Of a stretch of 64,000 nt of DNA, positions 51,901 through 59,647 are shown one piece after another (the stretch's first letter is position 1; each line of letters opens with the position of its first letter). Under the pieces are notes generated by a model that ran no database searches, was not told the DNA's origin, and worked only from the letters and a program-made list of their open reading frames with translations. A program made the position numbers and the translations under genes. The stretch covers positions 186,001 to 250,000 of the forward strand of contig MAAO01000016.1 in assembly GCA_002163155.1 (NCBI GenBank), written 5' to 3'. This DNA comes from Halobacteriovorax marinus (lineage in GTDB: Bacteria > Bdellovibrionota > Bacteriovoracia > Bacteriovoracales > Bacteriovoracaceae).

Positions 51901-53104
51901 AATGACTAAGAACGAAACTCGCATGGCCAAGAATGCACTCTGGGCATATGACGGATTAATAGATGTAAATAACGGAAATGACCGCGAGAAAAGACTTAAG
52001 TACGGTAAGTATATGTCTGCCTTTCTTTATAGCTTGGTCGCCTCTTCAGCTCTAGATTCTCAAGAGGTCACTTTTTGGCCGATGGATGATAAAGAGTTGA
52101 AAAAGCATAATGGAGTGGCGCTGGGTTACTTCTCTCAAATCGCTTCGTTTAGTAACATGGGCCGAGTCGTTCATGACCGAGTAGGTAGGACTAGAGAGCA
52201 GTTAGAAACATTTGTAAGTAAGAAGCAATTTTTGCGAGTTAACGATTTAATTCTTGGAGGGGCTAACCCTGCTGAGCTTAAATCGACTCTTACTCAAATG
52301 GTGAATATTCTAAGAGATGAAGACGGTGAAGTTCCTCTTGATGATATTGTAGACTGGATTGCGGATTTAAATTATCAGGATATGAGATCACTAGAGGAAT
52401 TAGTGAGTAAGACACTATATATTTCAACTTTCTTAGGGAGTGAAAAATTTGTATTAGGATCGGGAGATTCTGAAAAATTTAAAAAGAACACTGTATATGA
52501 ATCCTTGTATATCGCTACAAAGTTTCTCAGAGATTATGATTTACTAAAATTAGGTTTTCCAAATGAGAGTAAACTTAAAAGTTTGATTTCACCTGCTCTT
52601 ACTGTAGTTAGCTTTTTGTATGATAAATTAAGTGATAAGTCTTCTCGAAATAATTATTGGTTACTATTGAATAGTGCTTATGCAGCCATTAGGGAAAGCT
52701 TCTATGTGAGAGGAGGGGTTGAACTCGTCACGAAGAATATAATTAAACCAGGAAAGATTGATAAGGGATATTCCCTAGTTAACAATGTTCATGAGTACTT
52801 AACGACTATTCATTCCGATGGCTTCTCAGAAATGGCAGAACATCTATCAATTATACAAGATGCTGATGTTGGATCAGATATCTTGTGGGATTATATTGGC
52901 AAAACTACGGTTAGATCGATTTGTGATATCGAATCAAGTGAATGTGTAGAGAATAAAACGTTTGATGAGTTACATCGTTTATTGATTCTTACAAGTAAAG
53001 GAAGCAATTTAAAAGATTTCTTAGATTGGTTCCTAATTGAGAAGAAAGAAAGTATTCTCAAAACTTCATCTGACTTTTTTCCATTTATTAAAGTAAAGAA
53101 ATAA
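48989..53104 (+). CDS. Very large (1371 residues) lipoprotein of unknown function
   Basis: The N-terminus has a lipoprotein signal peptide with lipobox LVLSC (Cys at residue 19). The remainder is mostly helical, aromatic and acidic, with no repeats I can define and no catalytic signature. One loop near residues 113-123 (DLDRDGALDDLG) has the Asp spacing of an EF-hand calcium-binding loop. Several Cys are spread along the mature part and could form disulfides. The size suggests a surface or periplasmic scaffold. It is followed after 15 bp by an RlmI-type gene that begins the next transcription block. Confidence 0.75.
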   Translation: MSILKKIVYLLTAILVLSCFKQDVPEVSSDVPRTVRDFDQLKACSNVSYFEGFLERNNLLNLFVCSSWDLKFTKMFQALLDIPEENWNDLVRPIDAIFFADRGRRDRFINYYRDLDRDGALDDLGRVLTALTDTNYYDGLNHLFICADEPENVVCDSRDMRVSKEEVKNFFDFLNRDPKMLLELSFVIDHFHNALIGRSENLRREINKFNNTDFFNSLRTITISKFAEKYLSGLTDSDLRLIRRFFSTMDSSQDLTWIKSWLTNDSVNSEYLYELLSIPVHSEKQLVRDVKVLNSLYVNAVLCTAGDLELQIDIKDLVNNTLGYLKTNEVTKFYDSLLLASESIKYARPVCPEITDAQGQINYWEYSQQRNVNHTLDLGNALNYSTKLVSKEQTIEFLKYIIDLVEADYPYLMSAISGELFNIGNELNRVVLENSEPFYGIVLDIFKNSDDQIFKSGAVLLNEVFNENMSPDIAAWSKVWLFWNKTEQNFLFNFVDRHLDVGTDYVRLFSFYSLFMKEISQAWPTLREGYIKDEETKEQTYQAFKKASSIFHGEDILDDYKKFFSRDHVLKLLSIITSGQNYNASRIASLNLSYKSEFDQLPKRNFSLDVSGSSVGEKVSECVNAITEHDSLYSLIKNYPENCKSINSGYVLDDLTQGMDVLIGKFENQFPDQSVDHFFELGGLLSPEMTIWAIANAVSVNAQYKKHDRDIGDAFNFIEKYLYQFGEEGKKGYQLVKQGIDFLIDWMPGDEEKSFRNGLISEFVINKEKFGDIFDNSSLYLNDYDQWILGYRKTQYIEDEKYKCENFLNTNVGKNICPEKPAVKKYLKLLTKQLTTVFEESEGHPLEHILDAALPEGGVYIPLDERDAKKKRLTLLETFNYLFDLTDKNLAVNRTLVKHRKSLDHDKEKYELTTSERIDLVIREVAFGHNYLGVQYLNAVVKGEKYNKIVKSKKTLMQTCVRLPWLKCGKRMTKNETRMAKNALWAYDGLIDVNNGNDREKRLKYGKYMSAFLYSLVASSALDSQEVTFWPMDDKELKKHNGVALGYFSQIASFSNMGRVVHDRVGRTREQLETFVSKKQFLRVNDLILGGANPAELKSTLTQMVNILRDEDGEVPLDDIVDWIADLNYQDMRSLEELVSKTLYISTFLGSEKFVLGSGDSEKFKKNTVYESLYIATKFLRDYDLLKLGFPNESKLKSLISPALTVVSFLYDKLSDKSSRNNYWLLLNSAYAAIRESFYVRGGVELVTKNIIKPGKIDKGYSLVNNVHEYLTTIHSDGFSEMAEHLSIIQDADVGSDILWDYIGKTTVRSICDIESSECVENKTFDELHRLLILTSKGSNLKDFLDWFLIEKKESILKTSSDFFPFIKVKK

Positions 53105-53119
53105 AATATAGAGGACGAT

Positions 53120-54292
53120 TTGAAAAAGTTACTTTTAAGTAAAGATGCGACTAAGAGATTGTCGCACGGTAAACATGATTTTTATCTACGTGATTTCGAG
53201 GGGAGTGTTAGATCATTTCAACCTGGAGAATGGGTAGAAGTTGAAGGCACTAATGAATCCTTCCATGGGTTTGTAAATAGTTTTGTGACTTCGGGACCAA
53301 ATCTTAGAATTGTTGGAAAGAAAGGATCATTAAGTGATCCGTTAGAAATTCTCTTAGCGAAAATTCAATTTTGTTATGATCATCGAAAGCAATTTATTGG
53401 CTATGATAATTATAGATTATGTTTTGGTGAAGCAGATGGTCTGCCAGGCTTAATCATAGATACTTTCGAAAACTGTATCCTAATGCAAATTAATACCGCA
53501 GGAATAGACAAGTTTCGTGAGCAAATAAAGTCTTACTTGAAAAACTTATATAAAGAAAAAGAGATTTGTTTCTTTGATAATCCAAAGTATCGCGAAAGAG
53601 AAGTTCTTCCTGAATTTGAATCCGATCTGATAAATGATGTGAAAGTGTTTGAGAATAATTTCAAATATACAATATCTAAAGAAACAATTCAAAAAATTGG
53701 ATATTACTTTGATCACCGGGAGAATCGCAAAAAATTGGAAGATTTTTTAAAACGTTTTCCAACACTTACTAGAGGAATGGATCTCTTTAGTTATGTGGGA
53801 AGTTGGGGGTTACATCTACTACGTGGTGGTGTTGAAAAAGTTGAGTTTGTTGATCAAGCAAATATGGAGAGCAATACGAACTCAGCTTTAGAAGAGAATG
53901 GATTTCTCGGTAGAGGCCAATTCATTAGAAAAGATGTTTTTGCTCATTTAGATCTATGTATTCAAAATCACGAAAGATTTGATATAATAGTAAGCGATCC
54001 GCCAGCTTTTAGTAAGTCTGGTAAAAATTTAGGAAAGGCCCTAGGTGGTTACGAAAAATTGCATCATAAATCTTTGCAACTTTTAAATGACAAAGGACTC
54101 TATGTAGCAGCTAGTTGTACACATGGAGTTTCACTAGAGGACTTAGATCAAACCGTAAATAAGGCAGCGAAAAGGTTAAACAAGAATATCATGTTACTTG
54201 ATACAGGTGTTCAAGGTTGGGACCATCCTTTTAAAAGTTTTAAGAGTAATTCGTTTTATATAAAATATTTATTATATCAAGTTTATGAATAA
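53120..54292 (+). CDS. rlmI: RlmI-family class I SAM methyltransferase
   Basis: Predicted 23S rRNA m5C methyltransferase. An N-terminal PUA-like domain (RLSHGKHDFYLRDFEG) is followed by FGEADGLPGLIIDTF and FDHRENRKKL, then the SAM-binding LFSYVGSWGLHLLRGG and the catalytic-region SDPPAFSKSGKNLGKALGGYEKL and AASCTHGVS motifs. At 390 residues it is full length. In RlmI the CSHH motif ends in catalytic Cys; here it is ASCTHG. The start is the TTG at 53120 after a GAGGA ribosome-binding site. Confidence 0.88.
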   Translation: MKKLLLSKDATKRLSHGKHDFYLRDFEGSVRSFQPGEWVEVEGTNESFHGFVNSFVTSGPNLRIVGKKGSLSDPLEILLAKIQFCYDHRKQFIGYDNYRLCFGEADGLPGLIIDTFENCILMQINTAGIDKFREQIKSYLKNLYKEKEICFFDNPKYREREVLPEFESDLINDVKVFENNFKYTISKETIQKIGYYFDHRENRKKLEDFLKRFPTLTRGMDLFSYVGSWGLHLLRGGVEKVEFVDQANMESNTNSALEENGFLGRGQFIRKDVFAHLDLCIQNHERFDIIVSDPPAFSKSGKNLGKALGGYEKLHHKSLQLLNDKGLYVAASCTHGVSLEDLDQTVNKAAKRLNKNIMLLDTGVQGWDHPFKSFKSNSFYIKYLLYQVYE

Positions 54293-54300
54293 GGAAGTTT

Positions 54301-55248
54301 ATGAGCGCCATTAGAGAAAAATCACTTGAAGCATTAGCTAGGGCCAAAGAAGTTATTTATGGTCAAGACGATATGCTTGATGCCATTTTAGCAGCACTAG
54401 TTTGTGAAGGACATTTACTCATTGAAGGTATGCCTGGTTTAGGTAAAACGATGAGTGTGTCCACTATGAGTAAGCTGTGTGATCTCTCTTACAAGAGAAT
54501 TCAGTTCACGCCAGATTTACTTCCCTCAGATTTAGTTGGAACTATGATCTATTCGCAACAGCGAGAAGAGTTTACAACTAAATTTGGTCCCATCTTTACG
54601 CAATTGCTACTGGCTGATGAGATTAATCGTTCACCTGCCAAAGTCCAAGCTGCTCTACTTGAAGCCATGGCCGAAAAACAAGTCACAATCGGAGATGAAA
54701 CACATAAGTTAGCAAGTCCTTTTGTGGTTTTAGCTACACAAAATCCAATTGATCAAGAAGGAACATACCAGTTACCTGAAGCTCAGCTCGATAGATTTAT
54801 GATGAAGTTGGAAGTTGGTTATCCTGACTTTGAAGCTGAGAAACATATTCTTGACCACAAAGGTGATCCTCTTTCTAGCTTGGAAGCTGTGCTGTCTACG
54901 GATGATGTACTAGGAATGAAAGAAGAAGTTGAAGCAGTATATGTTGATGAAAAACTAAAAGATCTAATTGTTAAAATTGTTCACGCCACAAGGCCAGATA
55001 ATAAACTTTTTGATAAACGCTATGAAGGTGCAATCTTGGCTGGGGGTTCTCCACGAGCTTGTATTTGGCTTTACAGAATTAGTAAATTTATTGCCTATAT
55101 GGATAATAAAGAATTTGTTTCACCTGAACATTTAATGAAGATTGTTCCTGGTGTGCTAGGGCATAGGTTAATAATGACTTATGAAGCCTCTATAGATAAT
55201 TTAAAAGGTTCAGATGTGGCAAAGAAGATTGCTGAAAAAATGATCTAA
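54301..55248 (+). CDS. MoxR-family AAA+ ATPase
   Basis: A chaperone-type ATPase: Walker A GMPGLGKT (residues 43-50), Walker B LLADEINR (about 107), the sensor ATQNPIDQEGTYQLPEAQLDRF segment, and a C-terminal lid. MoxR proteins are typically encoded with DUF58 and vWA proteins, as here, and are thought to activate vWA-containing complexes by metal insertion or remodelling. It starts the Bat operon (moxR, DUF58, small membrane protein, batA, batB/C, batD). It shares a base with the DUF58 gene. Confidence 0.93.
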   Translation: MSAIREKSLEALARAKEVIYGQDDMLDAILAALVCEGHLLIEGMPGLGKTMSVSTMSKLCDLSYKRIQFTPDLLPSDLVGTMIYSQQREEFTTKFGPIFTQLLLADEINRSPAKVQAALLEAMAEKQVTIGDETHKLASPFVVLATQNPIDQEGTYQLPEAQLDRFMMKLEVGYPDFEAEKHILDHKGDPLSSLEAVLSTDDVLGMKEEVEAVYVDEKLKDLIVKIVHATRPDNKLFDKRYEGAILAGGSPRACIWLYRISKFIAYMDNKEFVSPEHLMKIVPGVLGHRLIMTYEASIDNLKGSDVAKKIAEKMI

Positions 55249-56093
55249 TGAACGTTCAAGAAGTCAGAAAAATTGTTGGAAAAATTAAGGGTTCAATATT
55301 TAAGAACTCAAATAGTTTTTCAATTGGAATGTTAAAGTCCCACTTCAAGGGAAGTGGACTACAGTTCAAAGAACACATGGTTTATTCCCATGGGGATGAT
55401 GTACGTTTTATTGACTGGAAACTCACTGCTAAAACTCAAAATACATATGTAAAAACCTTTGAGGAAGAAAGGAATGTTGAAATTGTAGTGGTACTCGATT
55501 TATCACCCTCAATGTTTTTAGGATTTAAAGGAGTATCTAAACTTCAAGCTAGTTTAGAAATATGCTGTCTTCTTTTTCTTCTTTCGAAAGAAACAAATGA
55601 TTATGTTCAGGTTGTTATTCTAGGAAATACTGTAGAATCCCTTCCGAAAGCTACTGGAGAAAGAGGTATCGCTCAACTTGTTGCAAAACTCGAAGAGTTA
55701 AACGTCTTAGGCGAAGATGGTAAAGTTAATTATAAATATTTAAACCAAAAGCCTAAGCAAGAAAAGTCAGTTGGAGCAAACACTCTAAAATACATAAAGA
55801 AAAATAAGGAAGTTGTCATATTGTCAGACTTTGTAGACTTCTTAGAGTTTGATGAACTAAAGAAATTAGCATACAGAAAACATGTCCATTGTTTTAGAAT
55901 AGTAGGGCCATTGGATGAGGCTGAGTCGAGTCCGTATCAGGTTTTCTCTAGTGATTCTACATTTTCACGAGGAAAGCTTTCTATAGTTGATAAAGAAAAA
56001 GTAAAGGAATTAGAAGATTTTCTAGGGAAACGTATAAAGAAACTGAATGTGAAAGACCGCTATTTAGAATCCTTTATTAAGGAAATGCTATAA
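55248..56093 (+). CDS. DUF58-domain protein
   Basis: A protein typical of MoxR operons. The N-terminal GDDVRFIDWKLTAKTQ motif is diagnostic of DUF58 proteins, and the following VVVLDLSPSM resembles the metal-binding start of a vWA domain. About 281 residues, no membrane segment. Partner of the MoxR ATPase upstream and of the membrane vWA proteins downstream. Confidence 0.88.
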   Translation: MNVQEVRKIVGKIKGSIFKNSNSFSIGMLKSHFKGSGLQFKEHMVYSHGDDVRFIDWKLTAKTQNTYVKTFEEERNVEIVVVLDLSPSMFLGFKGVSKLQASLEICCLLFLLSKETNDYVQVVILGNTVESLPKATGERGIAQLVAKLEELNVLGEDGKVNYKYLNQKPKQEKSVGANTLKYIKKNKEVVILSDFVDFLEFDELKKLAYRKHVHCFRIVGPLDEAESSPYQVFSSDSTFSRGKLSIVDKEKVKELEDFLGKRIKKLNVKDRYLESFIKEML

Positions 56094-56878
56094 TGAAGTG
56101 GTTAATAAGCTCTGTTCTGTTTTTTTTAGTGAGCTTCTCACTGTCCGCTTATGAAATAAAAGGTGAACTAATTAATAAAGATACAAGTGTATCTATAATT
56201 GAAGGACAGACATTTAACGCCTACTTGAGAATATGGCCATTTGCTAATGCTGATCTCGCTGCAGTAAAAGAGGCGTTAAATGAAAAAGACTTTTTAGATT
56301 TTTTCTATATAGTAAATGTTCAAAAAGTAGAATATTCAAATAACAATGAAGAAGTTTTAGAAATTGAAGCGAAAGTTATTCTTAAGAAATTCTATGTTCC
56401 AAGAACATTCTATATTTGGCCCTATAAGAGTTTAACAATCCCTTTTGATATCATAAATATACAACCTGTAAAAAATCCAACAAAACAAGATTTTCTAATC
56501 TTACAACAGCCTGTAATAGAAACGATTAAGAAAAATCCTCTTTCTTTATGGGTATATTTTATCGTCGTGTTAGTTATAGGGATGCTTTCGTATTTTTTAA
56601 TTCTTCTTGTTAGAAGAAATAGAATTAAGAAAGTTAAGCAGGCAGAACTTGATAAGTGGATTGTAATCTTTAAAAATGTACGTGATAGAGAATCCCTCGA
56701 AGAAATCTATAGAACTAAAGATAATTGGCTTCCTCTTGTGGGGGGAGAAACACCTCCAATCCTTATGTTTTTCAAGCTCTTAAATAAAATTCAATTTAAA
56801 AAAGATTGGGATGAAATGGAAGAACATCAGGTTAATGAAGCCTTCGATGAAATGAGGAGTATATTTGAAAGGAATTGA
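56093..56878 (+). CDS. Signal-peptide membrane protein in Bat operon
   Basis: A signal peptide (LISSVLFFLVSFSLSAY) leads to a periplasmic beta-rich domain of about 125 residues, then one membrane segment (about 160-180) and a charged cytoplasmic tail. This layout is that of a short BatD-like or DUF4381-type protein, which sits between DUF58 and the vWA genes in many such operons. Sequence resemblance is too weak to name it. Its stop codon overlaps the TTG start of batA. Confidence 0.7.
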   Translation: MKWLISSVLFFLVSFSLSAYEIKGELINKDTSVSIIEGQTFNAYLRIWPFANADLAAVKEALNEKDFLDFFYIVNVQKVEYSNNNEEVLEIEAKVILKKFYVPRTFYIWPYKSLTIPFDIINIQPVKNPTKQDFLILQQPVIETIKKNPLSLWVYFIVVLVIGMLSYFLILLVRRNRIKKVKQAELDKWIVIFKNVRDRESLEEIYRTKDNWLPLVGGETPPILMFFKLLNKIQFKKDWDEMEEHQVNEAFDEMRSIFERN

Positions 56879-57854
56879 ATATGCTCATTTATACTCAAGT
56901 ATCTGGGGTCTAGTGGGATTGGTTGTATGGACATTATCATACTTCTACATTTTTAAAAAAAGTGAAATCTATCTACCACATAGTGCAGATAAGAACATTT
57001 CTCCAGTTCGTAGGCTTGGCCTATGGTTAATAGGAGCTGTTGGTTGGTTGTTAATATCTTACTCATTAACACAACCACGTCTACCTATGGGGCTAGCCAA
57101 AAATAAAATTGAAGTAAATGATATTTTCTTTGTTATCGATGTATCTAGATCTATGTTAGCAGAGGACTTTAAGCCTAATAGGCTTGAAGTGGCCAAGGAC
57201 AAAATTGGTGAGTTTATTGCCCTAAGACCAACAGATAGAATTGGCCTTATCATATTTTCCGAAAAAGCTTTTACACTACTTCCTCTCAGTACAGATTTAA
57301 AACTGATTCAAGAAATGGTCAAAGAAATAAAAGTTGGTGGGATGCTTGGCAGCGGTACAAATATTGGAGATGCATTAGGTTTAGCAGTCGCGAGAGGGGC
57401 TCAGTCTTTAGCCAAGAGTAAAGTTATAATCCTTATAACGGATGGAGTGAGTAACGTAGGTTTTCTAACCCCTCTACAGGCGGCAGAAGAAGCGAAAAAA
57501 CAAGATATTAAAGTATATACAATTGGTATTGGTGGAAAGAGAGACGCCAAAATTCCCTACGGAAAAAATATTTTTGGTCGTAAAAGATATCAAACAATAC
57601 CAGGTGGTTCAATTGATTTTAAAACACTTGAAGGTATAGCTAAAGTTACCAACGCTAAGTCTTTTGCTGCACAAGACGGAGAAGTTTTGAAAGATGTTCT
57701 TAGTGAGATCGAGAAACTTGAGAGATCTGAAATTGATTCAAGCGCCAAAGTCATATACAAAGAGATTTATCTTAAATATTTAGCGCTAGGAGTATTGCTA
57801 CTTTGTTTTAGCGAATTTACTAGAAGGTTTTATTTTAAAGAGGGGGTGGTATGA
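56865..57854 (+). CDS. batA: BatA, vWA-domain membrane protein
   Basis: Aerotolerance-type protein: two N-terminal membrane segments (about residues 12-30 and 50-66), a von Willebrand A domain with MIDAS motif DVSRS (92-96), followed by Thr and Asp ligands in the GSGTNIGDA and ITDGVSNVG segments, and a C-terminal membrane segment. It starts at a TTG with an AGGAG ribosome-binding site inside the previous gene. It is predicted to form a membrane complex with the next vWA protein and the MoxR ATPase. The final ATGA overlaps batB. Confidence 0.9.
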   Translation: MKGIEYAHLYSSIWGLVGLVVWTLSYFYIFKKSEIYLPHSADKNISPVRRLGLWLIGAVGWLLISYSLTQPRLPMGLAKNKIEVNDIFFVIDVSRSMLAEDFKPNRLEVAKDKIGEFIALRPTDRIGLIIFSEKAFTLLPLSTDLKLIQEMVKEIKVGGMLGSGTNIGDALGLAVARGAQSLAKSKVIILITDGVSNVGFLTPLQAAEEAKKQDIKVYTIGIGGKRDAKIPYGKNIFGRKRYQTIPGGSIDFKTLEGIAKVTNAKSFAAQDGEVLKDVLSEIEKLERSEIDSSAKVIYKEIYLKYLALGVLLLCFSEFTRRFYFKEGVV

Positions 57855-59644
57855 ATTTTGTTTATTCTAATTATATACCTCTCGTTATATTGGCCACAGT
57901 GCTTATCTTTTTCTTTACTAGAAGATTTGAGAAAGGATTTTTTCTCTGGGTGGAAGATCACTGGTTTTTAAAGCGATCTAGGGCCAGCAAACTTTCATCA
58001 TTACTTAAATTTTTTGCTTTTGCTTTACTCTTAACATCTCTTTTAGACTTAAGAGGACAAGAGGAAAAAGTCGAAACTAATATCCCAGATCAAAAAACGA
58101 TTATTCTGATAGATAAGTCCGCCAGTATGTTAGTGGAGGATGTGAGGCCTAATCGATTTAAGAAAGCAATTATGTTGGCAAGGCACTTTGTGAAAAAAGC
58201 TGCTGGTCACCAAATATCAATCATAGTCTTTTCAGATACACATAAGAGAGTTGTACCCTTTACTGATGATATTGATTTGTTAGATTCCATTCTTGGTGGC
58301 TTACTTGATTTAAATATAGCTGTTGGAGGATCAGAACTATCAATGGCAATGAAAGAGGCGATAGGTTATTTCTCTCTTGATAAGAACTATAGTGGCGGAA
58401 ACCTATTGGTCTTTACTGATGGTGAAGAGCATGACTCTTTCAAGAATATGAAATTGGAGAAAGACGTTAATTTGGCTATCATTGGAATTGGTACTCTTAA
58501 GGGAGGTCCAATTCCGATAAGACGAAGAGATGGTGGATTTAGTGGCTATAAGAAACATAAAGGTAAACAAATAAAATCCGCTTTGAATGAAAAGTTTATT
58601 CAAAGCTTTGTAAATAAAACAAAGAATGCAAAGTATTGGATTTCTCTTTCTTACAGCCTTCCTACTGATGAAGTACTTGATTTTTTTAGAACAAGGTTTC
58701 AGTCTAAGTTAAGTAAGGGGGAATCAAGAATTAGACCAGTTTTGGCAAAAAATTTACTTATCCCTGCTGTGATAATTTATATCTTCTCATATTTGTTTTC
58801 ACTCGGTAGTACATTCTCTGTTATGAGTTCCCTCGTCATTCTCATGCTAATAACTCCTGTCGACAAGTCATATGCACAGAATAAAGAGTCGGGACCAGTG
58901 GCCCAACAGACAGAGAGATTTCTTGAGAAAATGAAAAATGGAAAAATATCAGAGGGTGAAAAACTTAAACTAGCAGAAAACCTCTTACGCTTAGATAAAC
59001 CTGAAAAAGCACAGTTATTATACGAAGAAGTGATCAAAGATACAGCTAAACATTCCAATGGAACATTAATTAATATGGCCACTGCTTACTTAAAGAACAA
59101 GAAGTTTGCCAAAGCAGTAAATATATTTGATGAGTTAAAGTCACGATCCAATCTTTCTAAACAAGAAAAGAAAATTGTTGAGAATAATACCTTGCGAGCT
59201 CTAAACCAAAAGAGTTCAAAGAAAGGAAAAAGTGGCAAGGACGACAAAAAGAGTAAAGACAAGAAGGATAAAAACAAGGACAAAAAAGAGAGTTCTGAGA
59301 GCGAAGGTGGGAACGAAGGCAAAGACAAAAAAGATCAGAACGATCAAGAAAGCGATCAAGATAAAAAGAAAAAAAATGGTAAGGGTAAAGATAAAGATAA
59401 AGACAAAGATAAAGACAAAAACAAAGATCAAGATGATAAACAAGACGGTGATTCTGACAAAAAAGACTCAGATAAGAAAAAGAAGTCTGTAAAAGACAAA
59501 GAAAATGAAATTGCTAAAAAGAGGAAAATGATTAAAATTCCTGCGACATTAAAGCAAATCATGAATGATGATAGATCTCTACGCAAGAGACATTTGAAAA
59601 CTACGATCGGTAAAGATAAGCGCTCTGAAAGAAAAGATTGGTAA
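57851..59644 (+). CDS. batB: BatB/BatC fusion: vWA domain, TPR and Lys/Asp-rich tail
   Basis: The first 300 residues have two membrane segments and a vWA domain with MIDAS motif DKSAS (88-92). Another membrane segment (about 305-335) precedes a periplasmic stretch with TPR-like helices (about 350-450), the arrangement found in BatC, so BatB and BatC are fused. The last part (about 455-555) is an extreme low-complexity region of Lys, Asp, Glu, Ser and Asn, with repeating KDKD. The end (KRKMIKIPATLKQIMNDDRSLRKRH) is again ordered. The function of Bat proteins is still debated (oxygen or stress tolerance). Confidence 0.87.
   Translation: MNFVYSNYIPLVILATVLIFFFTRRFEKGFFLWVEDHWFLKRSRASKLSSLLKFFAFALLLTSLLDLRGQEEKVETNIPDQKTIILIDKSASMLVEDVRPNRFKKAIMLARHFVKKAAGHQISIIVFSDTHKRVVPFTDDIDLLDSILGGLLDLNIAVGGSELSMAMKEAIGYFSLDKNYSGGNLLVFTDGEEHDSFKNMKLEKDVNLAIIGIGTLKGGPIPIRRRDGGFSGYKKHKGKQIKSALNEKFIQSFVNKTKNAKYWISLSYSLPTDEVLDFFRTRFQSKLSKGESRIRPVLAKNLLIPAVIIYIFSYLFSLGSTFSVMSSLVILMLITPVDKSYAQNKESGPVAQQTERFLEKMKNGKISEGEKLKLAENLLRLDKPEKAQLLYEEVIKDTAKHSNGTLINMATAYLKNKKFAKAVNIFDELKSRSNLSKQEKKIVENNTLRALNQKSSKKGKSGKDDKKSKDKKDKNKDKKESSESEGGNEGKDKKDQNDQESDQDKKKKNGKGKDKDKDKDKDKNKDQDDKQDGDSDKKDSDKKKKSVKDKENEIAKKRKMIKIPATLKQIMNDDRSLRKRHLKTTIGKDKRSERKDW
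59221..59510 (+). repeat. Hexameric AAAGAY microsatellite in batB/C
   Basis: Within the Lys/Asp-rich tail the DNA consists of near-repeats of AAAGAT/AAAGAC, most regular from about 59387 to 59424. Slippage of whole units would change the tail length without altering the frame. Confidence 0.7.
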
Positions 59645-59647
59645 CCT

